Source: Beta vulgaris subsp. vulgaris
Taxonomy: Eukaryota > Streptophyta > Magnoliopsida > Caryophyllales > Amaranthaceae
Direction of reading: 5' to 3'
Assembly (NCBI RefSeq): GCF_026745355.1
Contig: NC_079206.1
Location: forward strand, 1,915,800 to 1,979,799
Length of the DNA: 64,000 bases
Under the pieces are notes generated by a model. It had not been told where the DNA came from, ran no database searches, and was given only the letters and a program-made list of their open reading frames with translations. Numbering within the stretch: position 1 is the stretch's first letter; every line of letters begins with the position of its first letter. Positions 33,885 through 45,865 of this stretch are shown here, one piece after another. The position numbers were made by a program, and so were the translations under genes.

Positions 33885-34828
33885 TTGATATGGGGTCATA
33901 CCTATAAGGCTATAAATTTAATATAATTAATTAAACTACATTTTCCAACAAAAGAAGTAAATTAGAAAAATTGTCATTATAAATCCTAAATTACTAAACA
34001 TTGGATTATTCGTACAAAAATTAATTTTGAAATTAATATGTGAAGATATTACAAACATGAGATTTAGTGGTTACAACTGATCCTTTATTTACTTATTGCT
34101 TCTAACTGGGGGTTCCAATTACTTATATATGTCATACAGTCGTGGAATGCACTTAAGGTTCCTATCTTTTTATATTATTATTTTGATGCAAAGGTGATTA
34201 ACGCCATTTCAATTAGTACTCCCAGACCACAATCACATACAAAATTTGAAATTTTAATACCCAATTTCTATCGTAACTGTATACCTTAGTACTATACATT
34301 TGAAAATTGACTAATAAGAAATTTGGTAAAAGTTCTAATTTATAATTGGGACAAAATATTGGTTTTCATCGATCCTTCAAGCAAACAATTTGTATTTATT
34401 TGATAACACATATACATTCATTGGTGATTAATATTCATTTGATAACACATTATATTCATTGGTGACTATATGGTAAGAGTTATCCTTCAAGCAAACAATT
34501 TCATCCCAGTTACTGATACTATTTGCAATTTGACAATGTTTTTGGAGGATTCTTGGATCCCTTCCTTTTTTGGATCTTCAGATTGACCCAACAAACAATC
34601 ACATGATTATCTAAGAAAAGAAAAACGGGCTTTTACTTATTCTCGGGATTAATTTTTACTATTTGAGATCTAATTTAGCTACCCCAACATGTGAGTCTGT
34701 GACAATTATTGTTCATAGCCGTATCTTGTCACTACTCACTTGTAGCAAACCTGTAAGACAAGTAGGCAACTCGAGTTTGTATTTCATCTGAGAAAAAAAT
34801 GATAGTAGTCACTAGTCACTATTGGTGT
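33885..34828. other. Intergenic with one small local duplication
   Basis: AT-rich. atccttcaagcaaacaattt occurs at about 34372 and 34482, and tttgataacacat...cattggtga occurs twice between them. No gene seen. Confidence 0.5.
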
Positions 34829-34836
34829 GTATAGTG

Positions 34837-35543
34837 AAGGGATGGGCACGGGTCCAGGACCCTACCCGGACCCTGTTGGACCCGATCCTAATGTGAGGGT
34901 CTGAGTCTAACTTTTTCAGACCCTAAGGGTCCGGGTCCGGGTCCAAGTAAATTTTTTAGGGTCCGGGTCTTAAAATTTTGGACCCAGACCCGACCCTTAG
35001 ACCCTAAACTTATCTAATAGGTGCATTTTAACTTTTTTTTGAAAAAACAAATTAATTTTCTAAAAGATTAAAACCTAAACTAAAACACCAAAACACCCAT
35101 TCTAAACTCTTAAGTAAGTCGTGTTTATTTCGTTTTTTTTTCAGTTTGTATGTTTGTGTTTTTGTTTCGTTTTTTTTTCAGTTTATATGTTTGTGAATTG
35201 TGTTTGTTTCGTTTTTTTTTTCAGTTTATAAGTTTGTGTTTGTGTTTGTTTCATTTTTTTCAATTTATATGTTTGTGTTTGTTTCATGCGATTTTTTTTG
35301 TTTGTTTCATGCGAATTTCAGATGATTATTGATATTAATAATGCTAAAAATTTAGCAAAATAAAAAATTTAGGTCTGGATCCTCCAGACCCTCTAGACCC
35401 TCCAGACCCTAAGGGTCCGGGTCAGGGTCCAATTTTTTCAGACCCTTAGGGTTCGGGTCCGAGTATGGGTCTGCAAAAATATTTAGGGTCCGGGTCTAGG
35501 GTCCAGCTGGACCCGACCCAGACCCTACCCTTGCCCATCCCTA
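34837..35543. mobile_element. hAT-like non-autonomous element, 8-bp target duplication
   Basis: 707 bp. Ends aagggatgggca / tgcccatcccta, flanked by exact GTATAGTG at 34829-34836 and 35544-35551. The subterminal 150 bp on each side are packed with gggtccgggtc / gacccggaccc words. The centre (35115-35310) has tandem copies of gtttgtttcgtttttttttcag. Eight-base duplications indicate the hAT superfamily. Confidence 0.85.
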
Positions 35544-35962
35544 GTATAGTGTTATAGGTTCTTTTGTGATCAATATTTAGATGGACTTTTGATTCTCAAC
35601 TATTTCGTGTTCTGAGCAATACGTTCTGGATTATTTTTCAACGTACATTTGAAATATTTAAAAATAGAAATATTATCTTATTTTCAAATGATTTTCCTCC
35701 AAAAAAGACCAATGGAGTATTCTAGTGTAGTTGGTCAGTGTTTTAGCATGTCAAATGAGAGGTCATTGGTTCATTTCTTATGTCCCACGTTTGGTTTAAA
35801 ATTTAGGATCTTGAATCAAAGCTAAATTAACAATTTTTACAACTTATTGTTCGCAAACCCATTTCCTTAATTATGTTCTCCATGTCAAAAATTAATAAAG
35901 AAAAAGACCGCTCTTTAGATAAGTAAATTAAAATAATCAAATATTACATCTAAAAAGACAAA

Positions 35963-36300
35963 GGTTATGTTTAGTTCACCTTATTTTTGCTTATTTCAGA
36001 TCTAATCATATTATATCAGATCAGATCAGAAAAAATAAGTTCAGATCAGATCAGTTCGGATCATGCTTATATTTAAAAATTATTATTACTATTAAATATC
36101 TTTCATTACATATTAGTAAAAATTATAATAATTGAATATTAATAAAGTACTCATTGAGACGAATCAAACAAGACCCCACATGACTATATTTTTTCTTATA
36201 TATTGAGAAAAATCTAAAAGATAAGATCTTGTAAATCACATCAGTTCAGATCAAAAAAATAAGTTCAGATCAGATAAGTTCAGGTAAACTAAACAGAGCC
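35963..36300. mobile_element. MITE with cagatcagttcag-type repeats
   Basis: Ends ggttatgtttagttcacctta and gttcaggtaaactaaacagagcc are inverted repeats. Both arms contain agatcagatcag. The duplication is not clean (aaa/aga), so placement in Tourist is tentative. Confidence 0.55.
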
Positions 36301-37051
36301 AGAGACAATACTTTTAAGAAGCAAAACCTTCGTAATGAGGGGGGAAAAAAAAGGTTAGGAAACGAAAAAGAAGGGACACCCACGTGGAGACCAATATGGT
36401 TGGTGTTGGTTTCCTTTCTATGTTGCAGTTGGTATTTGGCTTGCGAATGAGAAACACCCCAAGTTGAGTATGAGTTAGCTTTGCTCTACTCTTTATTATT
36501 TTAATCATCAAAAGCTATTCTAATTGAATAAACTATCTCCTAGGTTTCAGCATTATTAAGGTTGGCACCAATTCAAAGTTTTAAAAATAATCCTCCAAAA
36601 TCCAAAGGAAAAACTATATATATATTAATATTGGGGAAGAATTATTTATTCGTTTATTGCAACTGTTGTACGGCTCAAAACCAAAGAAATCAAAGCATAT
36701 GACTATATGAAGATTAGAATCCATGTGAAGACAATCATGAGAATTAAGCAATAACTTGAAAGTTGTTAGTGGAGTGTTTAACCTTCTCAATTGCATTCAT
36801 ATTATTAAGCTTATAATACTAATATCTTATTAGTGTCAAATTAATTAATGATTTTCTCAGGATTACTTAAGGCTTAGTGGGAATTTGGTCCCTCTTCACT
36901 GGTGCAAATCAAAGCTTTCTCTCTTATTATTTTTTATTTTCCCTTTTGATCATGTGTAAGGCTTACTCCTCTATCTTTGATTCTAATAGATTTTTAGCTA
37001 TTTGTATTGATGTATATATATGTGATTTTGATGTATCAAAACTAAACGATG
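36301..37051. other. Intergenic, no gene
   Basis: AT-rich, with only short open frames of no recognisable similarity. Confidence 0.4.
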
Positions 37052-37250
37052 ATCAAATGGTCTTGGTATAGTAGTTGCTCACTTTGTCTCTTAACCAATT
37101 GATCGGGGGTTCGATCCTCAACCTTTGGAAATTGAAAGAAATTCTTGGTCAGCCCTTTACCCTTAAGTAGAACACCCGGAGCGAGAGGATTAGTCACTGC
37201 TATCGGCGGTGGATACCTTGGTTATTCAACCAAAAAAAATAAAAAATAAA
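37052..37250 (+). mobile_element. tRNA-derived SINE, second family
   Basis: The A box tggtatagtag fits the TRGYNNARNNG consensus and the B box ggttcgatcc fits GWTCRANNC, about 45 bases apart as in tRNA. It is followed by a body ending ggtggataccttggttattcaacc and an A-rich tail. This body ending is common in plant SINEs. No target duplication found. Confidence 0.75.
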
Positions 37251-37452
37251 CTTGATTATACACCACTATAATCTCTCACCCAAGTAAAATAGACCACATA
37301 AAAATGTCTTTCTTGAAGGAAAGTCTGATCACATATATACAAGTTTAGTAAATTTTATCTTAATTAGATATCAGTTAGCAATCGCTAAATTAACCTGTTA
37401 GACTTATAAGAGTCATCCTTCCCCTATTTCTTTGATGTAAACTCAAAAATAA

Positions 37453-37769
37453 GGACTCGTTTGGTTACTATTGGAACTTAATTTTTAAAGGAAGTCTTAT
37501 TTCATGGGAAGTAAATTCCCTTGTCTATTTCCTAAGAAGTGGCTTTGGGTGTTTGATTGAGCATATGAATTTGTAATTGACACAGGAATTTCTAATCACC
37601 AAAGAGGGGGTTGGTGATTAATTTCCTACACTTCATAGGAATTTACATTTCCTTGAAAATTCTATTTTCCATAAATTCTCTATTTCCTGCATACCAAACA
37701 ACTACCATATTTTATACTTCCTAAAAAAATCCAAATTCTAGTGCAATTTCAGGTGAACCAAACGACCTC
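37453..37769. mobile_element. Tourist-like MITE
   Basis: Ends ggactcgtttggttac / gtgaaccaaacgacctc with TAA at 37450-37452 and 37770-37772. Confidence 0.7.
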
Positions 37770-37772
37770 TAA

Positions 37773-39033
37773 ATTTTTGCTCTTAACACTACCCAATTAG
37801 TATTACTATTAGTTAGAATCATGTGGCATGAGATGAGGCGATGAGATGAAGAAATATGGGACATAGAAATGGAAATGTCATAATGCTCGAAATCAAACCA
37901 ATATTGTCAAAATGGAGTAATTATTTGTGGGAAAATTGTCTAGGTGCCAACCTACCTTTTTTATTCTCTCTCCATTTTTTTTAACAATTGTGTGTCAAGC
38001 TTCTTGGTTGCTAGTAAAAAAAATTTAGTGGGATACTATAATTACCAAATATTTTTAGGATAGACTTTAATTAGAAAGTTTGTCTGTCTATAATTGAACT
38101 TTCATCCAACAATTCCTTATGTGAGCAAAGTGCAAACCCATTGATGATTGAATTGTTTTTCTTACAAAAAATTTGGTGCAAGTTTTGTAATAACCTCACC
38201 ATCTCCATGATTACCTTATTATTAGAGGGTTATTTGTGGTATCTCTTATTATATAACTTTGAATGCGTCTTTGAGTGTAACATGTTACACCATAATTTAT
38301 TGTGTAATATGCATAATGACATAAATTTCAACAACAATGACATAGACTATGCAAATAATAATATGAATCTCATGCTATTTTGTGATTTATTTCATGTAAT
38401 TTGAGTTTTTTTTACAAAATAAACGATGGTTAGTGGGTTATTACACCGTAAACTATGGTGTAATAATTACACCCAATAATTTGTGTACGAGTTCAGCATA
38501 TATATAAAAAATCTTTCTAATTTCTTACATATATTATTATGTAATGGTGCAGAAAAATCTTAATCTTATTGAGAAACAAGACATAAGAAATATTGTATTT
38601 CTTTCTTCTAATAAAAATATGTAATGAAGATAAAAATCGTCACAATCTCACAAGATTGTTTAAGACTAAACGAAACTATAAATTTATGTTAATTATCAAG
38701 TGCAACACCATGTACCCTTTGTTTGGTTGGAAGGACAACAGATCATTTCAACTAAAAATCTGCTATTGTCAAATGAATTTTGCACTGATGCATCATGGAT
38801 GCTCTGACGCTTTGTGGCATATTCCAGGATTAGAGGAGACATTATTCGTTTGATCAGAAATCGACTTCAATGGTGACCCTCTTTGGAATTAAAATACCAA
38901 GGAAACTAAGTATGCAACGACTAATAAAATATTTAATTCCCTCAAGTCTATTAAAAGTTTGTTGACCTGGCCACAAATTTCACAAAGAGAGCATTTTTAT
39001 AGTATTCTTTGTCGTATATTTCATGTTATTTTA
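37773..39033. other. Intergenic, possibly with a weak RNase H-like trace
   Basis: AT-rich. Around 38744-38860 (plus) a broken reading FCTDASWM...GDIIRLI faintly resembles the RNase H part of plant LINEs, but it is too short and disrupted to call. Confidence 0.3.
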
Positions 39034-41108
39034 CCTTTTTTTGGTGCAAGAGAGAGGCAAAGTCCTAAAAAACGAGCGGAAATTAATAAAGAAAACGAAA
39101 AACATATTCAAAGCAGATGAGAATTTTTTGTATAGCTACTCACCTCTTATAGATAGGCAAAGTAGAAGAGAAATTAAACAACAAAACTAAGGAAAAAAAA
39201 GAAACAAGAAAAGGAAATTAAACGGCTACAACAGGAACCTTCTTAGGTAATGTCATTCCACTCCAATCCAATCATCCAATAAATAGCACGAAGCACCGCT
39301 AGGGCCACCTCCAGAATAACCAAGTTAGGTACAAGATTCAACCGACCCATAGCTGGCTAACCAATCAACCGCTCGATTAGCTTCTCTATAGCAATGGTGA
39401 ATAGAAATCTCAGCAAGCATGGAGTTGCATTTATTGATAATGTGAAAAGTAAGGAGAGGAGGGAACAAAATCCTCCATGAGGATGATTAAAACAACCTCT
39501 CAATCCACTGTGAGTTGGACTCGTCTATGACTTGACTTGTTCTAAGAGATGGTTAAGCCTCTCAAAACAGGCAAAAGCTCGATATAGTATATGAGCAATA
39601 ATAATTGCAATTAGCAGCAAACATGTCACATTGTTGCTCTCTATATCCACGAATCATCTCACTTGTGCATGCAAATCTGAGATTGTTGCGGGAGGCTCCA
39701 TCGATCCGAGTTTAACAGATTCAATCCATCCTCTGGATAAATCCAACGTACCAAAGTTTCTTGACCATAGCTCTTTTGATTAGACCCACATGAGCCATGC
39801 ATGATGAATCTTAATTGGTCCACAAGTACTTCTGCTTTCCTCCCAAAACGTCTCTTGTTTCTCCATTTCCACAACCACATAGAGTGGGCAACGCTTATCT
39901 CTGGTGTTTAAAGGTGGGAATAGTTATGAGAAATCCACATTTTAATGTTAGCACCAAATAATTATTCATCGTCATTCATCCATGGGAATTCGATCGCACC
40001 AAACAGTAGTAGCTAGTAGCTACAAGATAAGAACGAAGAGTGGAGCAATGGTGTCCCCATATTAAATTACACTCTAACTCCTACTGAATAAATTATTGTT
40101 TTTGAATACTTCTAAACAACTCAAAGTCAGCACAATCAATACAAATAATCAACAAAAATTTGACAAAATCGTTTTAGAAAAGGAAATTCCTAAACAACTC
40201 AAAGTCATCACAATCAGCATAAAATTGACAAAATAATTTAAAGAAGGAATTTTATCATAAATTTAAAATGACACACTGAAAAATACATATGGTTATACAT
40301 TGATTAGAAAAGTTCATAAAACAAAATTAGAAGTGTGTTATTGAAATTCATTATCGATAATAATGTAGTATGTAAAAAATTGATGATTTGTAATGTATTT
40401 AGAAACTTATATATTTTTTATCAAAAAAAAAAATATCTTTATCTAATGGAACATCATTTAACCGCCACATAGTTTCAACTCCAACTATATTGTTAAAAAA
40501 CAACAAAAGGTTAGTGACATATAATTTCTAACTGCTTTACCATTATACGTGCTTCATTGATTTCAAGTTATCTACTCATAAAATAGCACAATCAACAAGA
40601 ATTGAAGTTTTTGAAATGTTATAGACAATTATCTGGGGAAAGAAAAAATTTAAAAGGGTTTACTACAAAAGAAATAACCAACAAAAAATAATTAAAGCAT
40701 GCATCACGTGCATAGATTGCTAGTAGCTCCATAAACTAAGCAACTCTAGTCAGTTGTGAGTTTGCGTATGAATCGGTTGGCATCAATCATTAGGTGGTCA
40801 TGAAGGGCTAACCATAGGAAATGTCGAGTCTATCAACCGCTTCTTCATCTAGCTTCTTATAGTTTAAAGGAATCAATCATTTGCAGAGTTTTAGGAGAAG
40901 GAAGTCAGCAAAGAGGTTTTGTTTCCAACCATGATTGATATCCCACATCTCTTGAACTGTGCAATCTTGAGTTTTAATAGGCATAAATGTGAGTCATTTC
41001 TAGAAGAGTATCTTTTGAAGCCCACATGTGATACCAGAAGAAAGTTTCATTTACCATTGCCTACTGCCATTCTAACTCCTCTACACTGAGAATACCAATA
41101 TTATCAAT

Positions 41109-41515
41109 TAGTGGTGACAATGAGATGAGACAACTAGCGAGCTACTCGAAATCGACTCGGTCAAAGCTCGACTCGAGTGATCTCGAATCGTACTCGAGCT
41201 CGACTCGAGTTGTTGGTGAGTCGAGTTGAGCAACTCAGATACTCGACTCGAAAACTCGTGAGAAGGTCAAATACCCAGTTATCAATAGCAAAACACCTAA
41301 ATTCAACATTTTTCTACCTTATTGTTGCTTTTAACATGAGATACTTGTAAGCTACTCGAAATCTACTCGGTCAAAGCTCGACTCGATCAAAGCTCGAATC
41401 GGTAAAAAAGCTCGGACAAAACTCGACTCGAGTGAGCTAGACTCAACTCAAATGGCTAACACGTGGAGTCGAGCTAGCTTAAAATCGAACTTGACTCGCA
41501 TCATTGCCACCCCTA
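41109..41515. mobile_element. hAT-like MITE with CTCGACTCGAG repeats, copy 1, inside the LINE
   Basis: 407 bp. Ends tagtggtgacaatgag / ctcgcatcattgccacccctа-type inverted repeats; imperfect 8-bp duplications ttatcaat and ttgtcagt flank it. Internal ctcgactcgag, gctcgactcg and actcgaaa words recur in both senses. Same family as 45484-45857. Confidence 0.7.
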
Positions 41516-42237
41516 TTGTCAGTGATCCTTTTTCATGCATTAGAAGCATTATATATATGTTGGAGCATAACCAAGTCACATTTTCCTTCACAGTTCTTAC
41601 TACGCATGACTCTAGACCATAAATAAGTAGGTTCTGCTAAGAGCCTCCCACCCATGTGTACTGAGGAAACTTGAGTTATGGCTTGACGCATCGATCGAAT
41701 ACCCAAGCCTTAAGCAGCTTTAGGTTTTGTCACTGAATCCCAGGAAACGAGATGGATTTTTCGTTCTTGCCCTCTCCATATAAAAGGATGAGAAATACGA
41801 TCAATATCATGACAAGTTGTGCGCTTTTGCAGTTTTCATTGCGTAGTAGGGCATGGTACTAGCGGCAAATTGGACTAACTCGTCCCTCAAGAGAAAATAA
41901 TTTTGAATTTCCAACCAGCAAGTTTCCCATTGATTCGGTCCACTAGAAATTGATAATCTTTTTCAAGGTTCTGCCATTAATCGTTGGAACTCCAAGATAA
42001 GGGCCAAGATCATTCGTTTCTTCCATGTGTAGTTCCGCAAAATTATCACTTCTCATAAGCATGTCCGTATTTTTTGAAAAGAAAATAGATTTTAAACAAC
42101 TTACTTTAATACCTGAAGCATCACAAAAGCTATCCAAATAAGCCGTCGTTATTTTAGCTTGGTGAATAGTAGCTTCACCAAAAATATCAGATCGTTAGAA
42201 AAAGCTAGGTTGGAAACAATTGGGCCATTCAGACTTG

Positions 42238-43048
42238 GGGCCCGTTCTCTTCGGCATAAAACAACGGGTTTTTTGTTAGATAGGACCTAATAAAATACAA
42301 GTTTTGTGGAAAAGGACCTAATAAATTTTTTTTTGTCAAAAAGGACCTAATAAAATACTTCCGATTGTGAATAGGAACCACTTTATGAAATTCCGACCAA
42401 ATTTACCATTTACCGGCGTTGACCCTTTTTTTTTTAACCCTAGTTGACTCTTTAATGTCTTGTTCCTATTTTAATTGACCCAAACATATTGAATTCTCAC
42501 ACTTTCCTCCCAACAGTGCAATCTCCATTGAAGGGAAGCATCAACCTATTCGATCTTATCCTGCAACCTTCATCAAATCCAAGGTAGTTTTTGCTCTTCA
42601 AATTTTTCTCTCTCAATGTTTAAGGGTTTTTGAAATTTAGGGCTCCTATTATACGTTTTTGTCAAAATCTCAAATTATGGTTCTTAATTTTACTATAATT
42701 TCTTTTCTCCTCCTAATTTTACGGTAATAGGAACAAAACATTAAAGAGTCAACTAGGGGTAAAGAAAAGGGTCAATGTCGGTAAATGGTAAATTTGGTTG
42801 GAAATTCATAAAGTGGTTCCCGTTCACAATCGAAAGTATTTTATTAGGTCCTTTTAGACAAAAAAATTTTTATTAGGTCCTTCCCCACAAAACTTGTATT
42901 TTATTAGGTCCTTTCTGACAAAAAACCCTAAAACAACTGAACTAAATTGAACTGAACTGAAATGAATAGTGATATGTGAGAGTAGAAGTATTGTCCAGAG
43001 CTGAACTGAATTGAACTGAACTGAAAATAAGCTGAAAAGAACAGACCC
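42238..43048. mobile_element. Tourist-like MITE inserted in the LINE, itself interrupted
   Basis: Ends gggcccgttctcttcggc / gaaaagaacagaccc with TTG at 42235-42237 and 43049-43051. Removing the element and one TTG restores the LINE reading frame across the site (SVRPSLNGPIV). About 140 bp of Tourist sequence remain outside the inner MULE. Confidence 0.85.
42266..42928. mobile_element. Mutator-like element (663 bp) nested in the Tourist MITE
   Basis: Ends gggttttttgt / acaaaaaaccc; terminal inverted repeats extend about 210 bp with roughly 90% identity. Exact 9-bp duplication TAAAACAAC at 42257-42265 and 42929-42937. Each arm has three aggacctaataaa repeats. The ~240-bp centre (42470-42700) is unrelated to the arms and could be captured leader-type sequence (ctctctcaatgtttaaggg). 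No transposase. Confidence 0.9.
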
Positions 43049-43126
43049 TTGGTCTCACTGAGCGCCAAGCCTTGAGTTGAATAATATCTTCAATCAAATG
43101 AGTACGTCGTTCCATACAAATCTATT

Positions 43127-43699
43127 GAGGTGTATATTAGGAAGTTATATTGATTGATGTATTTCCTTTTAAAGAGAATCCTTAGTTGCCTAGAATTGAT
43201 GTAGTATATATATGAGATATGAATTAATGCAAAAGGCAACACAAATTAACCCTAATAATTTTTGTCAAAATCACATATAAATAGGGGTTTAAGGATCCCT
43301 TGACAAATGCACCACACTTTACCTTATTTTGCATTACATTACATTACATTCTTGAAAATGAATTAGGTGGGGAACAAATGTTAAGTAAATTTAGAGAGCC
43401 ACATAAGCTGCGATAAAGCTGAGTATTAAACTCACTTTCTCAGTATATATTAGATTACTTCACCTACTATATCAAAGCCTTACTTCACCCAACTTTTTTC
43501 GAACAAATGTTATTTTTACTAATTAGAACTAATTTTCCCGATTCTTGTTGTTTTATCTTATGCATTTTACTGAGATATACTGATAAAATAATTTTCGATG
43601 ATTGAAATTAGTTTTTGCTGATTAAATTGATCAAAAGTATTATTTTTATAGGATGGAGTAAACAAAGCCCAATTAATAGTATTATACTTAAACTTCTAA
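43127..43699. other. Intergenic, no gene
   Basis: AT-rich sequence with a short attac repeat (gcattacattacattacattc near 43331). Nothing else recognised. Confidence 0.4.
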
Positions 43700-43867
43700 G
43701 GGTCTGTTCTCTTCAACGTAAAACAACTGAACTGAGTTGATTGCAACTGAATTTATCTCAACTGAACTGAACTGAAATGATCAATTAAATGATAACTAAA
43801 CTGAATTGAACTCAACTGAACTGATTACAACTGAACTAAACTGAAAATAAGTTAGGGAGAACAGGTC
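43700..43867. mobile_element. Tourist-like MITE, TTCAG family
   Basis: 168 bp, ends gggtctgttctc / gagaacaggtc, TAA on both sides (43697-43699, 43868-43870), with internal aactgaactgaa repeats. Confidence 0.85.
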
Positions 43868-44319
43868 TAAATATAAATGATGGCCTTTTTTGATGCATCT
43901 TTCAAAAGTTTATTATATTTTAGTCCCTCACATATAGCAAGTTGTTTTTGTATTATAGGGAATTAGGCACTCAATTCGGGATTGTTAACATGTTGACATA
44001 GTGGTTTCATATATATATATATTGATTAATTGATTTTGTTGAATAATTACTTGAGTCAAATTCTAAAGCCACAGGTTGAAGATACTGCAAAAGCATATTC
44101 ATTTTGGATTCGGAAGAGCTAAATCAAAGTTACATGCTCAAGTTAGATATGACGCATTGATTAATTAAGGGATAAGAAGATAAAACATGTTTTATAGATT
44201 TAGTTTATTGAGTAATTTAAGTAGTTAAAAATTTGATTTTGACATGAAATCTATAAACTAAAAAGGATCAAATCAATACTTCATTGATACGATTGATTCA
44301 GTCCTTCGACATTGGCTAA

Positions 44320-44493
44320 AGGTTTGTTCTCCCCAATTTATTTTCAATTCAGATCAGTTCAGCTCAACTCAACTCTTGACAATACTTTTACTCTCACATA
44401 TCACTATTCATTTCAGTTCAGTTCAATTCAGTTCAATTCATTTTAATTCAATTCAGTTCAGTTCAGCTATTTTATGCCTAAGAGAACAGGCCC
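44320..44493. mobile_element. Tourist-like MITE, TTCAG family
   Basis: Ends aggtttgttctcc and agagaacaggccc. Same internal text as 2613-2962 without an interruption, including gacaatacttttactctcac and gctattttatgcc. Flanking triplets are taa and tag. Confidence 0.75.
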
Positions 44494-45475
44494 TAGAGTA
44501 GAGGCAATTGGTCTTTGCATAAATTCTATGTACCATTAGAGCTGATGATCCATACCAAAAAGCTCACTTGTCCAGCCCATGACCACGATTGGGCCGATGA
44601 TAATTTTCTTTTTGATGTTTCATCCAATTTCTCTAATTAGTCCTGCCAAAGTTTTACGATCTAGTACCAAAATAAATACAAGTAGGTACCAAATTATAAT
44701 CTATTACCAACTTAAATGTATTTCAGTGCGAACAATATGATACCAAATAAAATCAAAAGTTGGTACGAAAATTATAACTTGATACAAACTTGATTATATG
44801 TTGTTATCAGCTTATTGTCCAATGTGTGGAATTATTAGCGTGTTTTTATTGTTGGTGAAGTCTTTTTTCGTAATTGTTACCAACATTTTTCCATATTATG
44901 TGAATAAATTATTTTGTTATTTGGTGTAATGTGTAATAAGAGAAAAGTAGAGACAACGATTATGGACGTTTGTAATAGTGAGTCTTGACCAAATTGCTCC
45001 ATTTGAGTAGATGTTGATTGGTTATTAATTATGATAGAAATATCAGATTGATATAAAGAATTTTTTTTGACATATCGATTTATAAACTTTTCATGGACCT
45101 ATTTGAATAAAATGAAGTATAATATAAGTACAATTTCTATGTCATGTAAGTCTAAAATAGAAAATACTTAAGCAAAAGAAAATTACACTTGTACAAACTT
45201 ATTGTCCTATCATAATTCACTTGCTGAGCTTCCTCGTCGAAACCAGGTTGAAGTCTATTTACAGTATTGGTTATGGCCCATGGGTCCTCGGAAACAGGAA
45301 GCAATTCTCCGGTCTTCACTCAATTATCCAATTGACCAAAGGTGTCATGAGAAGACAAGACACCAAGCCCACTTATTAGCAATTTGGATCTGAATTTGGC
45401 TTGCGATCTGCGGAGTACTATGAGACAAATGGGAACTATAACTTATCCAAGCATGAGTGCATAACCATGTTTATT
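44494..45475. other. Intergenic with one unassigned protein-like stretch
   Basis: AT-rich except 45200-45400, which has more balanced composition. On the minus strand it reads GELLPVSEDPWAITNTVNRL then QPGFDEEAQQVNYDRTI between stops. On the plus strand a 63-codon frame is open. It could be a fragment of a host gene. I do not recognise it. Confidence 0.35.
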
Positions 45476-45483
45476 GTCTTCTC

Positions 45484-45857
45484 CAGGAGTAAATAAGATG
45501 AGACAACTTGTAATTTACTTAAGATTCATCTGGTCTAAACTCGGCTCGAGTGAGTTGGAATTGAACTTGACTCGAGATGTTGTCGAGTCGAGTTGAGCAA
45601 CTCAATACTTGACTCAAAAACTCGTGAGAAGTTCGAATAACCAATTATCTATAACGAAATATCTAAATTCAACATAATTTTTACTTTAGCGTGGCTTTTA
45701 CCACGAGACACTTGCAAAGTAATTGAGATATACTCGGTCAAAACTCGACTCGGTCAAAGTTGACTCGAGTGTGCTCTACTCGACACAAGCACGACTCGAA
45801 ATGCTAACAAATCGAGTCGAGTTGAAAAAAATTTGATTCGCATCATTTACACCCCGA
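45484..45857. mobile_element. hAT-like MITE with CTCGACTCGAG repeats, copy 2
   Basis: 374 bp flanked by exact GTCTTCTC at 45476-45483 and 45858-45865. Ends caggagtaaataagatgag and cgcatcatttacaccccga. Same internal layout as 41109-41515. Confidence 0.8.
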
Positions 45858-45865
45858 GTCTTCTC

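Larger units (their letters stand above)
39034..43126 (-). pseudogene. Decayed L1-type LINE (reverse transcriptase to RNase H), with nested insertions
   Basis: Minus strand. The tail end is at the poly-T near 39034-39040. From 5' to 3' (right to left): RT-core text with CMERRTHLIEDII (43100-43126); after removal of the Tourist insertion, NGPIVSNLAFSNDLIF (the catalytic FADD/YADD is changed to FSND); SFCDASGIKVSCLKS and TNDLGPYLGVPTINGRT (42137-41943); APY-type and LWGG-like remnants (41600-41900); QEMWDINHGWKQNLFADF (about 40930); MWLWKWRNKRRFGRKAEV (39880-39659); and an RNase H end with REANRAVDWLASYG (about 39370). Many stops and frameshifts. 40000-40730 is AT-rich and unassigned, perhaps another insertion. 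Confidence 0.8.

Noticed and set aside
38740..38860. LINE RNase H fragment (FCTDASWM...)
   Set aside because: Too short and broken to separate from chance; mentioned only in the intergenic entry.
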